A DNA stretch of 64,000 bases, taken from contig NZ_CP027231.1 in NCBI RefSeq assembly GCF_002998435.1, positions 1,839,001-1,903,000 of the forward strand, in the 5' to 3' direction. Source of the DNA: Bacteroides zoogleoformans (GTDB lineage: Bacteria; Bacteroidota; Bacteroidia; Bacteroidales; Bacteroidaceae). Below are positions 8,264 through 15,918 of the stretch, piece after piece. Numbering within the stretch: position 1 is the first letter of the stretch; the number at the start of each line of letters is the position of its first letter. The notes under the pieces are model-generated. The model was not told the origin of the DNA, searched no databases, and worked only from the letters and a program-made list of their open reading frames with translations. Position numbers and translations under genes: made by a program.

Positions 8264-8305
8264 TTTTTAGACATGGATAATTGCCACAGTTTGCACTATT
8301 TTAAT

Positions 8306-8313
8306 TAATTTTG
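8306..8313 (+). promoter_or_regulatory. -7 box before the SulP gene
   Basis: TAATTTTG matches TAnnTTTG, 57 bp before the start. A TTTG at 8290-8293 is too close (12 bp) to be a standard -33 element. Confidence 0.4.
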
Positions 8314-8369
8314 CATCCTCTATTCATAAAGACAATAAGAACAGTGAAATAAAGATTTTCAGATTACAA

Positions 8370-10055
8370 ATGAAAGTACTCGAATTCAAACCGAAGCTGT
8401 ACACAGCGCTTAAAAGTTACTCGAAAGAACTTTTCATAGCCGACTTGATGGCCGGTATTATCGTAGGCATCGTAGCCCTTCCGCTTGCCATCGCATTCGG
8501 CATCGCCTCCGGCGTGTCGCCGGAGAAGGGCATCGTCACGGCCATCATCGCAGGCTTCCTCATCTCTCTGTTAGGTGGAAGCAAGGTGCAGATAGGCGGA
8601 CCCACAGGCGCATTCATCGTCATCATCTACGGCATCATTCAGCAGTACGGCGAGTCGGGACTGATTGTGGCCACGCTCATGGCAGGCGTCATGCTCGTCC
8701 TGCTGGGAGTGTTCAAGCTCGGAGCGGTCATCAAGTTCATCCCCTATCCCATTATCGTGGGGTTTACGAGCGGTATTGCCGTCACCATCTTCACCACGCA
8801 GATTGCCGATATCTTCGGACTGACGTTCGGTGGCGAGAAAGTGCCGGGCGATTTCGTGGGAAAATGGATGATTTACTTCCGCCACCTCGATAGCATCAAT
8901 TGGTGGAACACACTTGTAAGTATCGTAAGCATCTTTATCATTGCCGTTACGCCCCGGTTCTCGAAGAAAATTCCGGGTTCGCTCATTGCCATCATCGTGG
9001 TGACGGTGGCGGTCTGGCTGATGAAGGTGTATGGAGGCATCGACAGCATAGATACCATCGGCGACCGTTTCAGCATCCGTGCCGAATTGCCCGATGCCGT
9101 GTTGCCCGCTTTGGATTGGGAGGCGGTACGCGAATTGTTTCCGGTGGCCGTGACCATTGCCGTGCTGGGGGCAATCGAATCACTGCTTTCCGCTACCGTG
9201 GCCGACGGTATGATAGGCGACAAGCACGACTCTAACACGGAACTGATTGCGCAAGGCATAGCCAACATGGCCACTCCCTTGTTCGGCGGCATTCCTGCCA
9301 CGGGCGCCATTGCACGCACCATGGCAAACATCAATAACGGAGGTAAATCGCCCGTTGCCGGCATGGTGCATGCCGTAGTGTTGCTGCTTATCCTGCTGTT
9401 CCTCATGCCGTTGGCACAATATATCCCGATGGCTTGCCTGGCAGGTGTATTGGTCATCGTGTCCTACAACATGAGCGGCTGGCGCACTTTCAAGGCATTG
9501 ATGAAGAGCCCCAAGTCGGACATCACCGTGCTGCTGATAACCTTTTTCCTGACGGTTATCTTCGACCTGACGATTGCCATCGAGATAGGGCTGGTTATTG
9601 CCTGCGTGCTCTTCATGCGCCGTGTGATGGAAACTACCGAGATATCCGTTATAAAAGATGAGATCGACCCGAACGCGGAATCGGACATCAGTACTCACGA
9701 AGAACATCTGATTATCCCCGAAGGTGTGGAAGTGTACGAGATAAACGGCCCTTACTTTTTCGGCATCGCCACCAAGTTCGAAGAGACGATGGCACAGTTG
9801 GGCGACCGTCCCAAAGTGCGCATCATCCGTATGCGCAAAGTTCCTTTTATCGACTCTACAGGTGTGCATAACCTGACAAGCCTCTGCCGGATGTCTCAGA
9901 AAGAGAAGATAACGATTATTCTGTCCGGCGTCAACGGGAAAGTGCACAAGGTGCTTGAAAAGTCCGGTTTCTACGAACTGCTGGGCGAAGAGAATATCTG
10001 TCCGAATATCAATGTGGCGCTGGAAAGAGCGGAAGAGAAATTAAATAGCGATTAG
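8370..10055 (+). CDS. SulP family inorganic anion transporter with STAS domain
   Basis: Inner-membrane permease of 561 aa. Residues 20-420 form the hydrophobic SulP core with GGPTGAF and repeated glycine-rich helices. The C-terminal cytosolic STAS domain (about 445-555) carries FIDSTGVHNL, the phospho-acceptor-like Ser-Thr loop of the family. SulP proteins carry sulfate, bicarbonate or other anions, and the substrate cannot be told from sequence. A single-gene unit is likely, since the next gene starts 57 bp downstream with no evident shared function. Confidence 0.93.
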   Translation: MKVLEFKPKLYTALKSYSKELFIADLMAGIIVGIVALPLAIAFGIASGVSPEKGIVTAIIAGFLISLLGGSKVQIGGPTGAFIVIIYGIIQQYGESGLIVATLMAGVMLVLLGVFKLGAVIKFIPYPIIVGFTSGIAVTIFTTQIADIFGLTFGGEKVPGDFVGKWMIYFRHLDSINWWNTLVSIVSIFIIAVTPRFSKKIPGSLIAIIVVTVAVWLMKVYGGIDSIDTIGDRFSIRAELPDAVLPALDWEAVRELFPVAVTIAVLGAIESLLSATVADGMIGDKHDSNTELIAQGIANMATPLFGGIPATGAIARTMANINNGGKSPVAGMVHAVVLLLILLFLMPLAQYIPMACLAGVLVIVSYNMSGWRTFKALMKSPKSDITVLLITFFLTVIFDLTIAIEIGLVIACVLFMRRVMETTEISVIKDEIDPNAESDISTHEEHLIIPEGVEVYEINGPYFFGIATKFEETMAQLGDRPKVRIIRMRKVPFIDSTGVHNLTSLCRMSQKEKITIILSGVNGKVHKVLEKSGFYELLGEENICPNINVALERAEEKLNSD

Positions 10056-10112
10056 TTATTAGCAACCAACTGACGTTAATCGCTCATCCCTCATCGCAAA
10101 ATACTAATCCAC

Positions 10113-11018
10113 GTGGCCCGAAAGAAGAAAAAGAAACAATCCAAAAGCATCTACTGCCTCATCGCTTTTATATGTGCGGTCTGTCTGCTCTATGAGCCTG
10201 TTGCCGGACTGATTGCAGAGAGAGAACAGAAAGAAAAGGAACTTCCTGTTTCCAAGACGGAAGAGCCTGCAAAGAAGAAAGCATTTGCTTCAACCGATAC
10301 GGGGGCGGCACTCCCATCCGAACCCCGCCTTGAGATACCGGGCAAAATGGCACATGCCGACGAGCTGATTCTGTACCGGAGGGGATATGCCGTGTCCTAC
10401 AACAGAGACTTGAAGATTCCCAATTGGGTGGCTTGGGAACTTACTCCGGCAAAACTGATAGAACGCGAAAGCCGCAGCAGCAAGTTCCTGCCCGACCCCG
10501 ACCTGCCTGCCGACGAGGCGGTGACGACCGACGACTACAAAGGCGCCGGACTGGATCGCGGACACATGTGTCCTGCCGGCGACAATCGTTGGCATTGGCG
10601 AGCCATGCAGGAAAGTTTCTACATGACCAATATCTGCCCGCAAGACCATAACCTGAACCGAGGTGACTGGAAGGAACTGGAAGAGGCTTGTCGTCGTTGG
10701 GCACAGGAGGAGGGCAGGATATACATTGTCTGTGGGCCTGTCCTTTATAAAAAAAAGCACCGCACCATAGGGAAGCGACACCTTATCACCGTGCCCGAAG
10801 CATTCTTCAAGGTGATACTCTGCATTGAAAGCAATCCTCCCAAAGCCATCGGCTTCATTTACAAAAACACGTCGGGCAACCGTCCGATGGACAGCTATGT
10901 CAATACGATAGACCAAGTGGAACGGATTACGGGCATCGACTTCTTTCCTGCACTGCCGGACAAGATGGAAAAAGAAGTGGAAGCGACGTATGACCTGAAG
11001 CTGTGGAAGATGAATTGA
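10113..11018 (+). CDS. Membrane-anchored DNA/RNA non-specific endonuclease
   Basis: NUC/EndoG-type nuclease of 301 aa starting at GTG. A lysine-rich N-terminus is followed by one membrane helix (about 12-35), so it is probably a periplasm-facing anchored enzyme. The beta-beta-alpha-metal motif is present: DRGHM with His151 as general base, and NxxxRGDWKxLE with Asn182 as the likely metal ligand. It resembles the nucleases many Bacteroides carry for scavenging or degrading external nucleic acid; the physiological role is inference. Confidence 0.88.
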   Translation: MARKKKKKQSKSIYCLIAFICAVCLLYEPVAGLIAEREQKEKELPVSKTEEPAKKKAFASTDTGAALPSEPRLEIPGKMAHADELILYRRGYAVSYNRDLKIPNWVAWELTPAKLIERESRSSKFLPDPDLPADEAVTTDDYKGAGLDRGHMCPAGDNRWHWRAMQESFYMTNICPQDHNLNRGDWKELEEACRRWAQEEGRIYIVCGPVLYKKKHRTIGKRHLITVPEAFFKVILCIESNPPKAIGFIYKNTSGNRPMDSYVNTIDQVERITGIDFFPALPDKMEKEVEATYDLKLWKMN

Positions 11019-11091
11019 TGTTTTGACAGATTCTTATGGTATAAAGCTCTAAATTGATGCACGGGAATGCTTTCATGAAACGTTTTTTTTG

Positions 11092-11099
11092 TATCTTCG
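11092..11099 (+). promoter_or_regulatory. Putative -7 box of the DUF5020 gene
   Basis: TATCTTCG differs from TAnnTTTG at one base and lies 36 bp before the start codon. Confidence 0.3.
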
Positions 11100-11134
11100 C
11101 CACTTAATTTTACTTTTTTTTATTTTTTAGCCTT

Positions 11135-11866
11135 ATGAATTACAAAAACATGCTTCTTGCCTGTCTGTTCCTCGTATGCGGAGGAGCCGGCTCTGTTGCA
11201 CAAAACGTGCAGTTACACTTCGATTCACGTCACAGCCTGTATGGAAATGATGCCGGACCGGTAAACTTCATGACTGCCACTTTCGAGATGTTCAAGCCCG
11301 ACAAGTGGGGTTCTACCTTCATGTTTGTTGATTTCGATTTCAGTGCCAAAGATGGAAATATGGGGCTGGCCTACATGGAGATAGCCCGCGACTTTAAGAT
11401 AAAGGGTTTTCCGTTGATGCCGCACATCGAGTATAACGGCGGTCTCGGTCTGGTACGGAACACCGACTTCGGGTTCTCCATTCCCAATGCTTACCTTGCC
11501 GGTCTTTCTTATCCTTTCCAACTAGGACAATTCTATATGGGCACGTATCTGGCCTATAAACTCAACGCCTTCAAGAAGAACAGCCATGATATTCAGTGGA
11601 CGGTGACATGGAATGCCAATCTGGCGAACAACAAGCTGACGCTTTCGGGCTTTCTCGACCTTTGGAGCGAGAATAAGGACACCACGGGCGAGAGCGGAAA
11701 ATCGGGAAAGAGGCTTATCTTGCTTTCCGAGCCGCAGATATGGTATAACGTGACGCCGAACTTCAGCGTCGGAAGCGAGGTGGAGTTGAGTTATAACTTC
11801 GTAAACGCCTCCCAACACAAACGTTTCTATGCCATTCCCACACTGGCTGCCAAGTGGAACTTCTAA
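11135..11866 (+). CDS. DUF5020 outer-membrane protein (Tsx-like channel)
   Basis: Protein of 243 aa with a cleavable signal peptide (about 1-22, ending SVAQ) and alternating amphipathic segments rich in aromatic residues, ending in Trp-Asn-Phe as outer-membrane beta-barrels do. The sequence resembles DUF5020, related to nucleoside-specific Tsx channels. It lies 36 bp before a purine permease, which supports a role in nucleoside or nucleobase passage across the outer membrane. The substrate is inference from context. Confidence 0.75.
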   Translation: MNYKNMLLACLFLVCGGAGSVAQNVQLHFDSRHSLYGNDAGPVNFMTATFEMFKPDKWGSTFMFVDFDFSAKDGNMGLAYMEIARDFKIKGFPLMPHIEYNGGLGLVRNTDFGFSIPNAYLAGLSYPFQLGQFYMGTYLAYKLNAFKKNSHDIQWTVTWNANLANNKLTLSGFLDLWSENKDTTGESGKSGKRLILLSEPQIWYNVTPNFSVGSEVELSYNFVNASQHKRFYAIPTLAAKWNF

Positions 11867-11902
11867 ACGAAATTCTCATCGAATATCCATTGTTTAAAAC
11901 GA

Positions 11903-13219
11903 ATGACTATGTTGGAAAAACTTTTTAAACTGAAAGAAAATCATACCACTGTCCGCACCGAGTTGATTGCGGGCGTCATCACATTCCTCACCATGTCCTA
12001 CATTCTGGTGGTGAATCCCAATATCTTGGGCGAGACGGGCATGGACAAAGCCGCACTTTTCACGGCAACGGCGGTGGCCAGTGTGTTGGGCACGCTGTTC
12101 ATGGCTTTCATCCCCAATCTTCCCATCGCTCAGGCTCCGGGTATGGGGTTGAACAGTTTCTTTGCTTTCTCCGTGGTGTTGGGATTGGGATATTCTTGGC
12201 AGATGGCACTGACGGCCGTCTTCATAGAGGGTATCATCTTCTTGGTGCTGACCCTGTTCAACGTGCGCGAGCTGATTGTGCAGACCATTCCGCAGACCAT
12301 CAAAGAGGCTATTCCGGTGGGCATCGGGCTGTTCATCACGCTGATTGGCCTGAAAAACGGGGGATTGGTGGTTGCCAACCCGAATACGATGGTTTCTTTG
12401 GGCGATATGGCCGACAAGAATGTATGGGTGGCGCTTATCGGTCTGGTGGTGACCGCCGTGCTGTATATAAGAAATGTATACGGTTCTTTCTTCATCGGTA
12501 TCGTGGTGGCTACGGCGTGTGCGGCACTTTTCGGATTGGTGCACCTGCCCGAAGGAAGCATCTTCTCACTTCCTCCCGACATTTCGCCCATCTTCCTGCA
12601 ATTCAGCTTTGACAAGATTTTCTCGCTCGATATGCTGATTATCGTCTTTACGTTCCTTTTCGTCAACCTGTTCGATACCATCGGCACGCTGCTGGGCGTG
12701 GCCAGCAAGGCAGGCCTGATTGACAAGAACGGTAATTTCCCCCAGATAAAGAAGGCTCTCTTTGCCGATGCGTTGGGAACTACTTTCGGCGCCATCACCG
12801 GAACGAGTACGGTGACTTCTTACGTGGAGAGTGCATCGGGCGTGGCTGCAGGCGGACGCACCGGACTGACAGCCGTGTCTACGGCGGTGATGTTCGCTTT
12901 GGCTCTGTTCTTGGCTCCGCTCTTCCTGATGGTGCCTGCGGCGGCCACTTCTCCGGCGCTCATCATCGTGGGCTTGTTCATGATTTCTTCCGTCGTGAAA
13001 ATCAATTTCGACGATATGGGCGAGGCGCTCCCTGCTTTCCTCACCATCACGATGATGCCGTTTACGTTCAGCATTGCCCACGGCATCGTGTTCGGTATGC
13101 TGTCTTATGTCATCATCAAGACGTTTAGCGGGAAGTTCAAACACATATCAGTCACGATGTGGGTTATCTTCGCGTTGCTGCTGCTCAAGCTGGTGCTTGA
13201 GGGCATGCACATACTTTAA
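11903..13219 (+). CDS. NCS2/AzgA-type purine nucleobase permease
   Basis: Inner-membrane transporter of 438 aa with about 12-14 membrane segments. Hallmarks of the AzgA-type hypoxanthine/guanine/adenine permeases are visible: an N-terminal TELIAGVITFLTM segment, APGMGLNSFFAF, and GTSTVTSYVESASGVAAGGRTGL around residue 300. It is probably co-transcribed with the upstream Tsx-like channel, giving an outer plus inner membrane route for purines. ATG at 11909 is an alternative start. A terminator candidate follows at 13274. Confidence 0.9.
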   Translation: MTMLEKLFKLKENHTTVRTELIAGVITFLTMSYILVVNPNILGETGMDKAALFTATAVASVLGTLFMAFIPNLPIAQAPGMGLNSFFAFSVVLGLGYSWQMALTAVFIEGIIFLVLTLFNVRELIVQTIPQTIKEAIPVGIGLFITLIGLKNGGLVVANPNTMVSLGDMADKNVWVALIGLVVTAVLYIRNVYGSFFIGIVVATACAALFGLVHLPEGSIFSLPPDISPIFLQFSFDKIFSLDMLIIVFTFLFVNLFDTIGTLLGVASKAGLIDKNGNFPQIKKALFADALGTTFGAITGTSTVTSYVESASGVAAGGRTGLTAVSTAVMFALALFLAPLFLMVPAAATSPALIIVGLFMISSVVKINFDDMGEALPAFLTITMMPFTFSIAHGIVFGMLSYVIIKTFSGKFKHISVTMWVIFALLLLKLVLEGMHIL

Positions 13220-13273
13220 AGGGAATTCGGAGGATGTTTCGGCGCTGCCGGAACACCTCTTTATGATTATTTT

Positions 13274-13353
13274 CAGGCGCGGATTTCGCAGATCTCACGG
13301 ATGCCGTTTGACAGGCACTGTGTTGTTTCGCGAATCCCGCGCCTGATTTTTTT
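13274..13353 (+). terminator. Terminator downstream of the purine permease
   Basis: Arms caggcgcggatttcgc (13274-13289) and gcgaatcccgcgcctg (13330-13345) pair with one mismatch across a 40-base loop. The run attttttt follows directly. Confidence 0.6.
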
Positions 13354-13512
13354 GTCTGTTTTGAAGTGTTTCCGTTTCTGTCCGAGATTTGTTTTTCTGC
13401 TCTTACTGAAGTATTTATTCTTGACATCATTCGGCACTCTCTCCATTGCTTCCGAACCTTGCTCAAAACATGTTCTGACGAGGGTGCTCCTCCCACACCG
13501 AGAAACGAGGGG

Positions 13513-13571
13513 TTCCTCACCGAGGAACGACGTCTTCCTCGGTGTCGAAGGCATCGTTCCTCGGTGAGGAA
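13513..13571. repeat. Compound intergenic palindrome
   Basis: A perfect 18-bp inverted repeat (13513-13530 / 13554-13571, arm ttcctcaccgaggaacga) encloses 23 bases that repeat part of the same motif (ttcctcggtg). Each arm is itself partly self-complementary, so several foldings compete. Confidence 0.7.
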
Positions 13572-13808
13572 GAAAACGAATGTCGGCGAAAATCTGCTCA
13601 AACATCCTTTTTTTATCAATTTATCTATACATCAGATGCGCCTATCAAAGGGTGTCGACGGTTTAGAGTGCCGGAAGAAGTATTTATTGCATAATGTTGC
13701 CCAATAGCACGTAGATAGAGGAAAAGGGGGAGAACTCCATTTGTCTGGTGAGGCGATGAGCTACTCTTTGATAACTATTTAGTTATATACATAGAAATGA
13801 TTTTTGCA

Positions 13809-14058
13809 TTATTTTACAATAAAAATTACATCAGCAAGAGCTTTATAGCTATTCTTTTTGAATGTAAAGTTAATTTCTTTCAATGATTTCTCTTTAAATT
13901 GATTCAAATAATTATTGATTTTAGGTTCAATTAGAGAAAATGCTCTTTTTATTTTCAGGAATAAATTGTGCAATCCATCCTCGATGAATAAATTTGGCCT
14001 CTAAATATTGCGGCTCTGGGAACTTGTAATCCAAATATTTTGTTTCAGTAAAAAGCAT
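13809..14058 (-). pseudogene. Frameshifted small gene of unknown family
   Basis: On the minus strand an ATG at 14058 opens 43 codons to a TGA at 13927. Reading continues in the +1 frame without a stop to TAA at 13809, about 82 codons in total. The two halves join smoothly around an A-rich run (AAATAAAAAGAG, near 13940), a typical place for a frameshift. The composite protein is basic and lysine-rich and matches no family I recognise. A -7 box (TATTTTTG on the minus strand) and a palindrome at the start codon suggest it was once, or still is, expressed. Base composition is much more AT-rich than the neighbours, suggesting acquisition. Confidence 0.4.
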
Positions 14059-14077
14059 AACAATCTCAATGTTATGC
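14055..14077. promoter_or_regulatory. Palindrome at the start of the small frameshifted gene
   Basis: gcataac-N9-gttatgc is a perfect 7-bp dyad, with the ATG of the minus-strand gene inside one arm. It could bind a regulator. The -7 box TATTTTTG (minus strand) lies immediately upstream. Confidence 0.35.
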
Positions 14078-14599
14078 AAAAATACTAATATTTGTGGGAA
14101 TAAGGATACTATTCTTTATTTCTTTTGAAAAAGGAATTGCGCTATTCTTAAAACGATATGCGCTTAAATATTGACTCTGTTTTTGTTTGGTTTCTTCGTT
14201 AAGCGAATGGCAGTGTTTCCGAACGGACTTGCAGCCGACTGTCTGCCGGATTGCAGTCGGCAAGCAGTTCGGGAAGTGCGAAAAAGAGGGATAATAGGCA
14301 GTAATTTAGTGAGTTATCCTATATACTCTCCCTCGCGCGCGTAATAGAGAAGAGAAGAAAAGAACAGAAAAGAGAAGAATAGAAAATACCTCTTCCTCTT
14401 TGAGGTTCCGCACCGTATGCATCGCAACGTGAGGGTACGGCGAGTACGAGGTGTGGGATTGCAGACGGTGAAGTGTGGAGTTACGGATGATGAAGTGTGG
14501 GGATTGAAGAACATGAATGAGGTTATAGAGATTTTTTCTGCTTGCAGTAAGGGTTCTTCCCGTTTCATGTGTCATATATAACAAAAGCAAGACGAAAAC

Positions 14600-15706
14600 A
14601 TGAAGCAACATATACCTTGGGACTTGATAATAGCCTGCCTGAGCCGCAAAGAAAATGAGGAGCAGGCACGGGAGCTGGAGCAGTGGACTGCTCTGCCGGA
14701 GAATCGGGCCCTCTACCAACAACTGTCTCGATTATGGGCCGGCATCCAAAAAGAAACCGGGACATATACCCCCGACAAAGAGTATTATTGGCGGAAGTTG
14801 CAGGCACGCATGCACGAGGAGAAGGCGTTAGACGTTAGAGGGGAGAGGTTAGACGTTAGGAAAATGCAGGGGCGTGCACGCAAGGCAGAGGCTCTTTCCG
14901 CATATAATACGAAAACAACGGCAGAGAACCGTAAAAGTCGGAAGCAGTCGGGAATGTCTTTCTTTCTGCGCTACGTGGCGGCAGCTTCCATTGTATTGGC
15001 AGTGATAACGGGAGGCATTGCTTATTATACAATGCGGGAAGCCCGGAACATGACGGCACAGGAAGTAAAGTTCGTCAATTTGAACGGAAAGTCGCAAGTG
15101 TTGCTTGCCGACGGCACTAAAGTATGGCTTCACAACAACACTTCGCTGAACTACCGTCGCCGGTCTTTCGGTGGCAATCGTGAAGTGAGTCTGGACGGAG
15201 AGGCCTTCTTTGATGTGTCTCACGATGCCCGGCATCCCTTTGTGGTGCAGATGGACGGGGTGAAACTGACCGTTTACGGAACAAAGTTCAACATCCGCAA
15301 CATGGAGGAGCAAAGCAAAGTGCAGATAAGCCTCATCGAGGGTTCTGTGGGACTGGAAACCTCGCGCGAAAACCGCAAGATGCACCCGGGTGAGACAGCC
15401 CTTTTCGACAGGCAGACAAACACCCTGCAAATAGAAAGCGGAGATGTGAACTTCGATTGCCTTTGGGCACAGAAACAGATTGTGTTCAACCAAAAAACAT
15501 TGGGATATATCTCCAGATACCTGTCCAAGTGGTACAACGTAGAGATAGAGCTGGCGCCCGAACTGACGGACAAGTATCTGTACACCTTTACTCTGCGCGA
15601 CGAGCCGCTGGAAGAAATCATGAGGCTGATAGCGCGCATCAATCCCGTCCACTATCAGTTTGACGAGAATAACAAACTGCTGATAACCGCCGGTAAAGCA
15701 AAATAA
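14600..15706 (+). CDS. FecR family anti-sigma factor
   Basis: Inner-membrane regulator of 368 aa. The cytosolic N-terminal part is about residues 1-118, one membrane helix spans about 120-143, the periplasmic FecR domain lies around 160-260, and DUF4974 around 298-366. FecR proteins receive a signal from the STN domain of a TonB-dependent transducer and control an ECF sigma factor. The SusC downstream has such an STN domain, so the pair fits trans-envelope signalling. No ECF sigma gene lies upstream, where it is normally found. The cytosolic part carries a 21-bp in-frame duplication (LDVRGER-LDVRKMQ). Confidence 0.93.
   Translation: MKQHIPWDLIIACLSRKENEEQARELEQWTALPENRALYQQLSRLWAGIQKETGTYTPDKEYYWRKLQARMHEEKALDVRGERLDVRKMQGRARKAEALSAYNTKTTAENRKSRKQSGMSFFLRYVAAASIVLAVITGGIAYYTMREARNMTAQEVKFVNLNGKSQVLLADGTKVWLHNNTSLNYRRRSFGGNREVSLDGEAFFDVSHDARHPFVVQMDGVKLTVYGTKFNIRNMEEQSKVQISLIEGSVGLETSRENRKMHPGETALFDRQTNTLQIESGDVNFDCLWAQKQIVFNQKTLGYISRYLSKWYNVEIELAPELTDKYLYTFTLRDEPLEEIMRLIARINPVHYQFDENNKLLITAGKAK
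14827..14859 (+). repeat. Short direct repeat inside the fecR gene
   Basis: gttagacgttag occurs at 14827-14838 and again at 14848-14859, a 21-bp period that keeps the frame and duplicates LDVR in a linker before the membrane helix. Confidence 0.7.
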
Positions 15707-15782
15707 ACGATATTATCGACCAATAATGTTTAACCTTAAAAAATACAAGATGCCTATGAGTTGACACGGAAAAAGAAAAACA

Positions 15783-15813
15783 GAAGGTACCATCCTTATC
15801 AGACAGTACCTTC
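15783..15813 (+). promoter_or_regulatory. Stem-loop in the susC leader
   Basis: Arms gaaggtac and gtaccttc are perfectly complementary across a 15-base loop, about 105 bp before the susC start. No function is shown; it may shape the 212-bp leader. Confidence 0.35.
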
Positions 15814-15918
15814 ATCACGAAAACCTTAAAATTAACCCGGGCCGGAGAGGAAGGAAAACCGCAACTTTTCCTTATCCAGCATAGAGGCCCCAACAGTTAA
15901 CTTCTAATTAACAAAGAT

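Larger units (their letters stand above)
13220..14599. other. Gene-poor interval
   Basis: This 1.4-kb stretch holds no convincing intact gene. It contains a terminator (13274-13353), a compound palindrome (13513-13571), an AT-rich island with a frameshifted small gene (13809-14058), a palindrome at its start, and a purine-rich tract (about 14336-14400). The several open frames on both strands here lack recognisable protein character. Confidence 0.6.

Noticed and set aside
13185-13707. Several overlapping frames on both strands around the compound palindrome
   Set aside because: They translate the palindrome itself and a terminator, giving low-complexity Arg/Ser-rich peptides.
14072-14263. 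63-codon minus-strand frame upstream of the frameshifted small gene
   Set aside because: No promoter of its own, no family resemblance, and it runs across the -7 box of the other gene.
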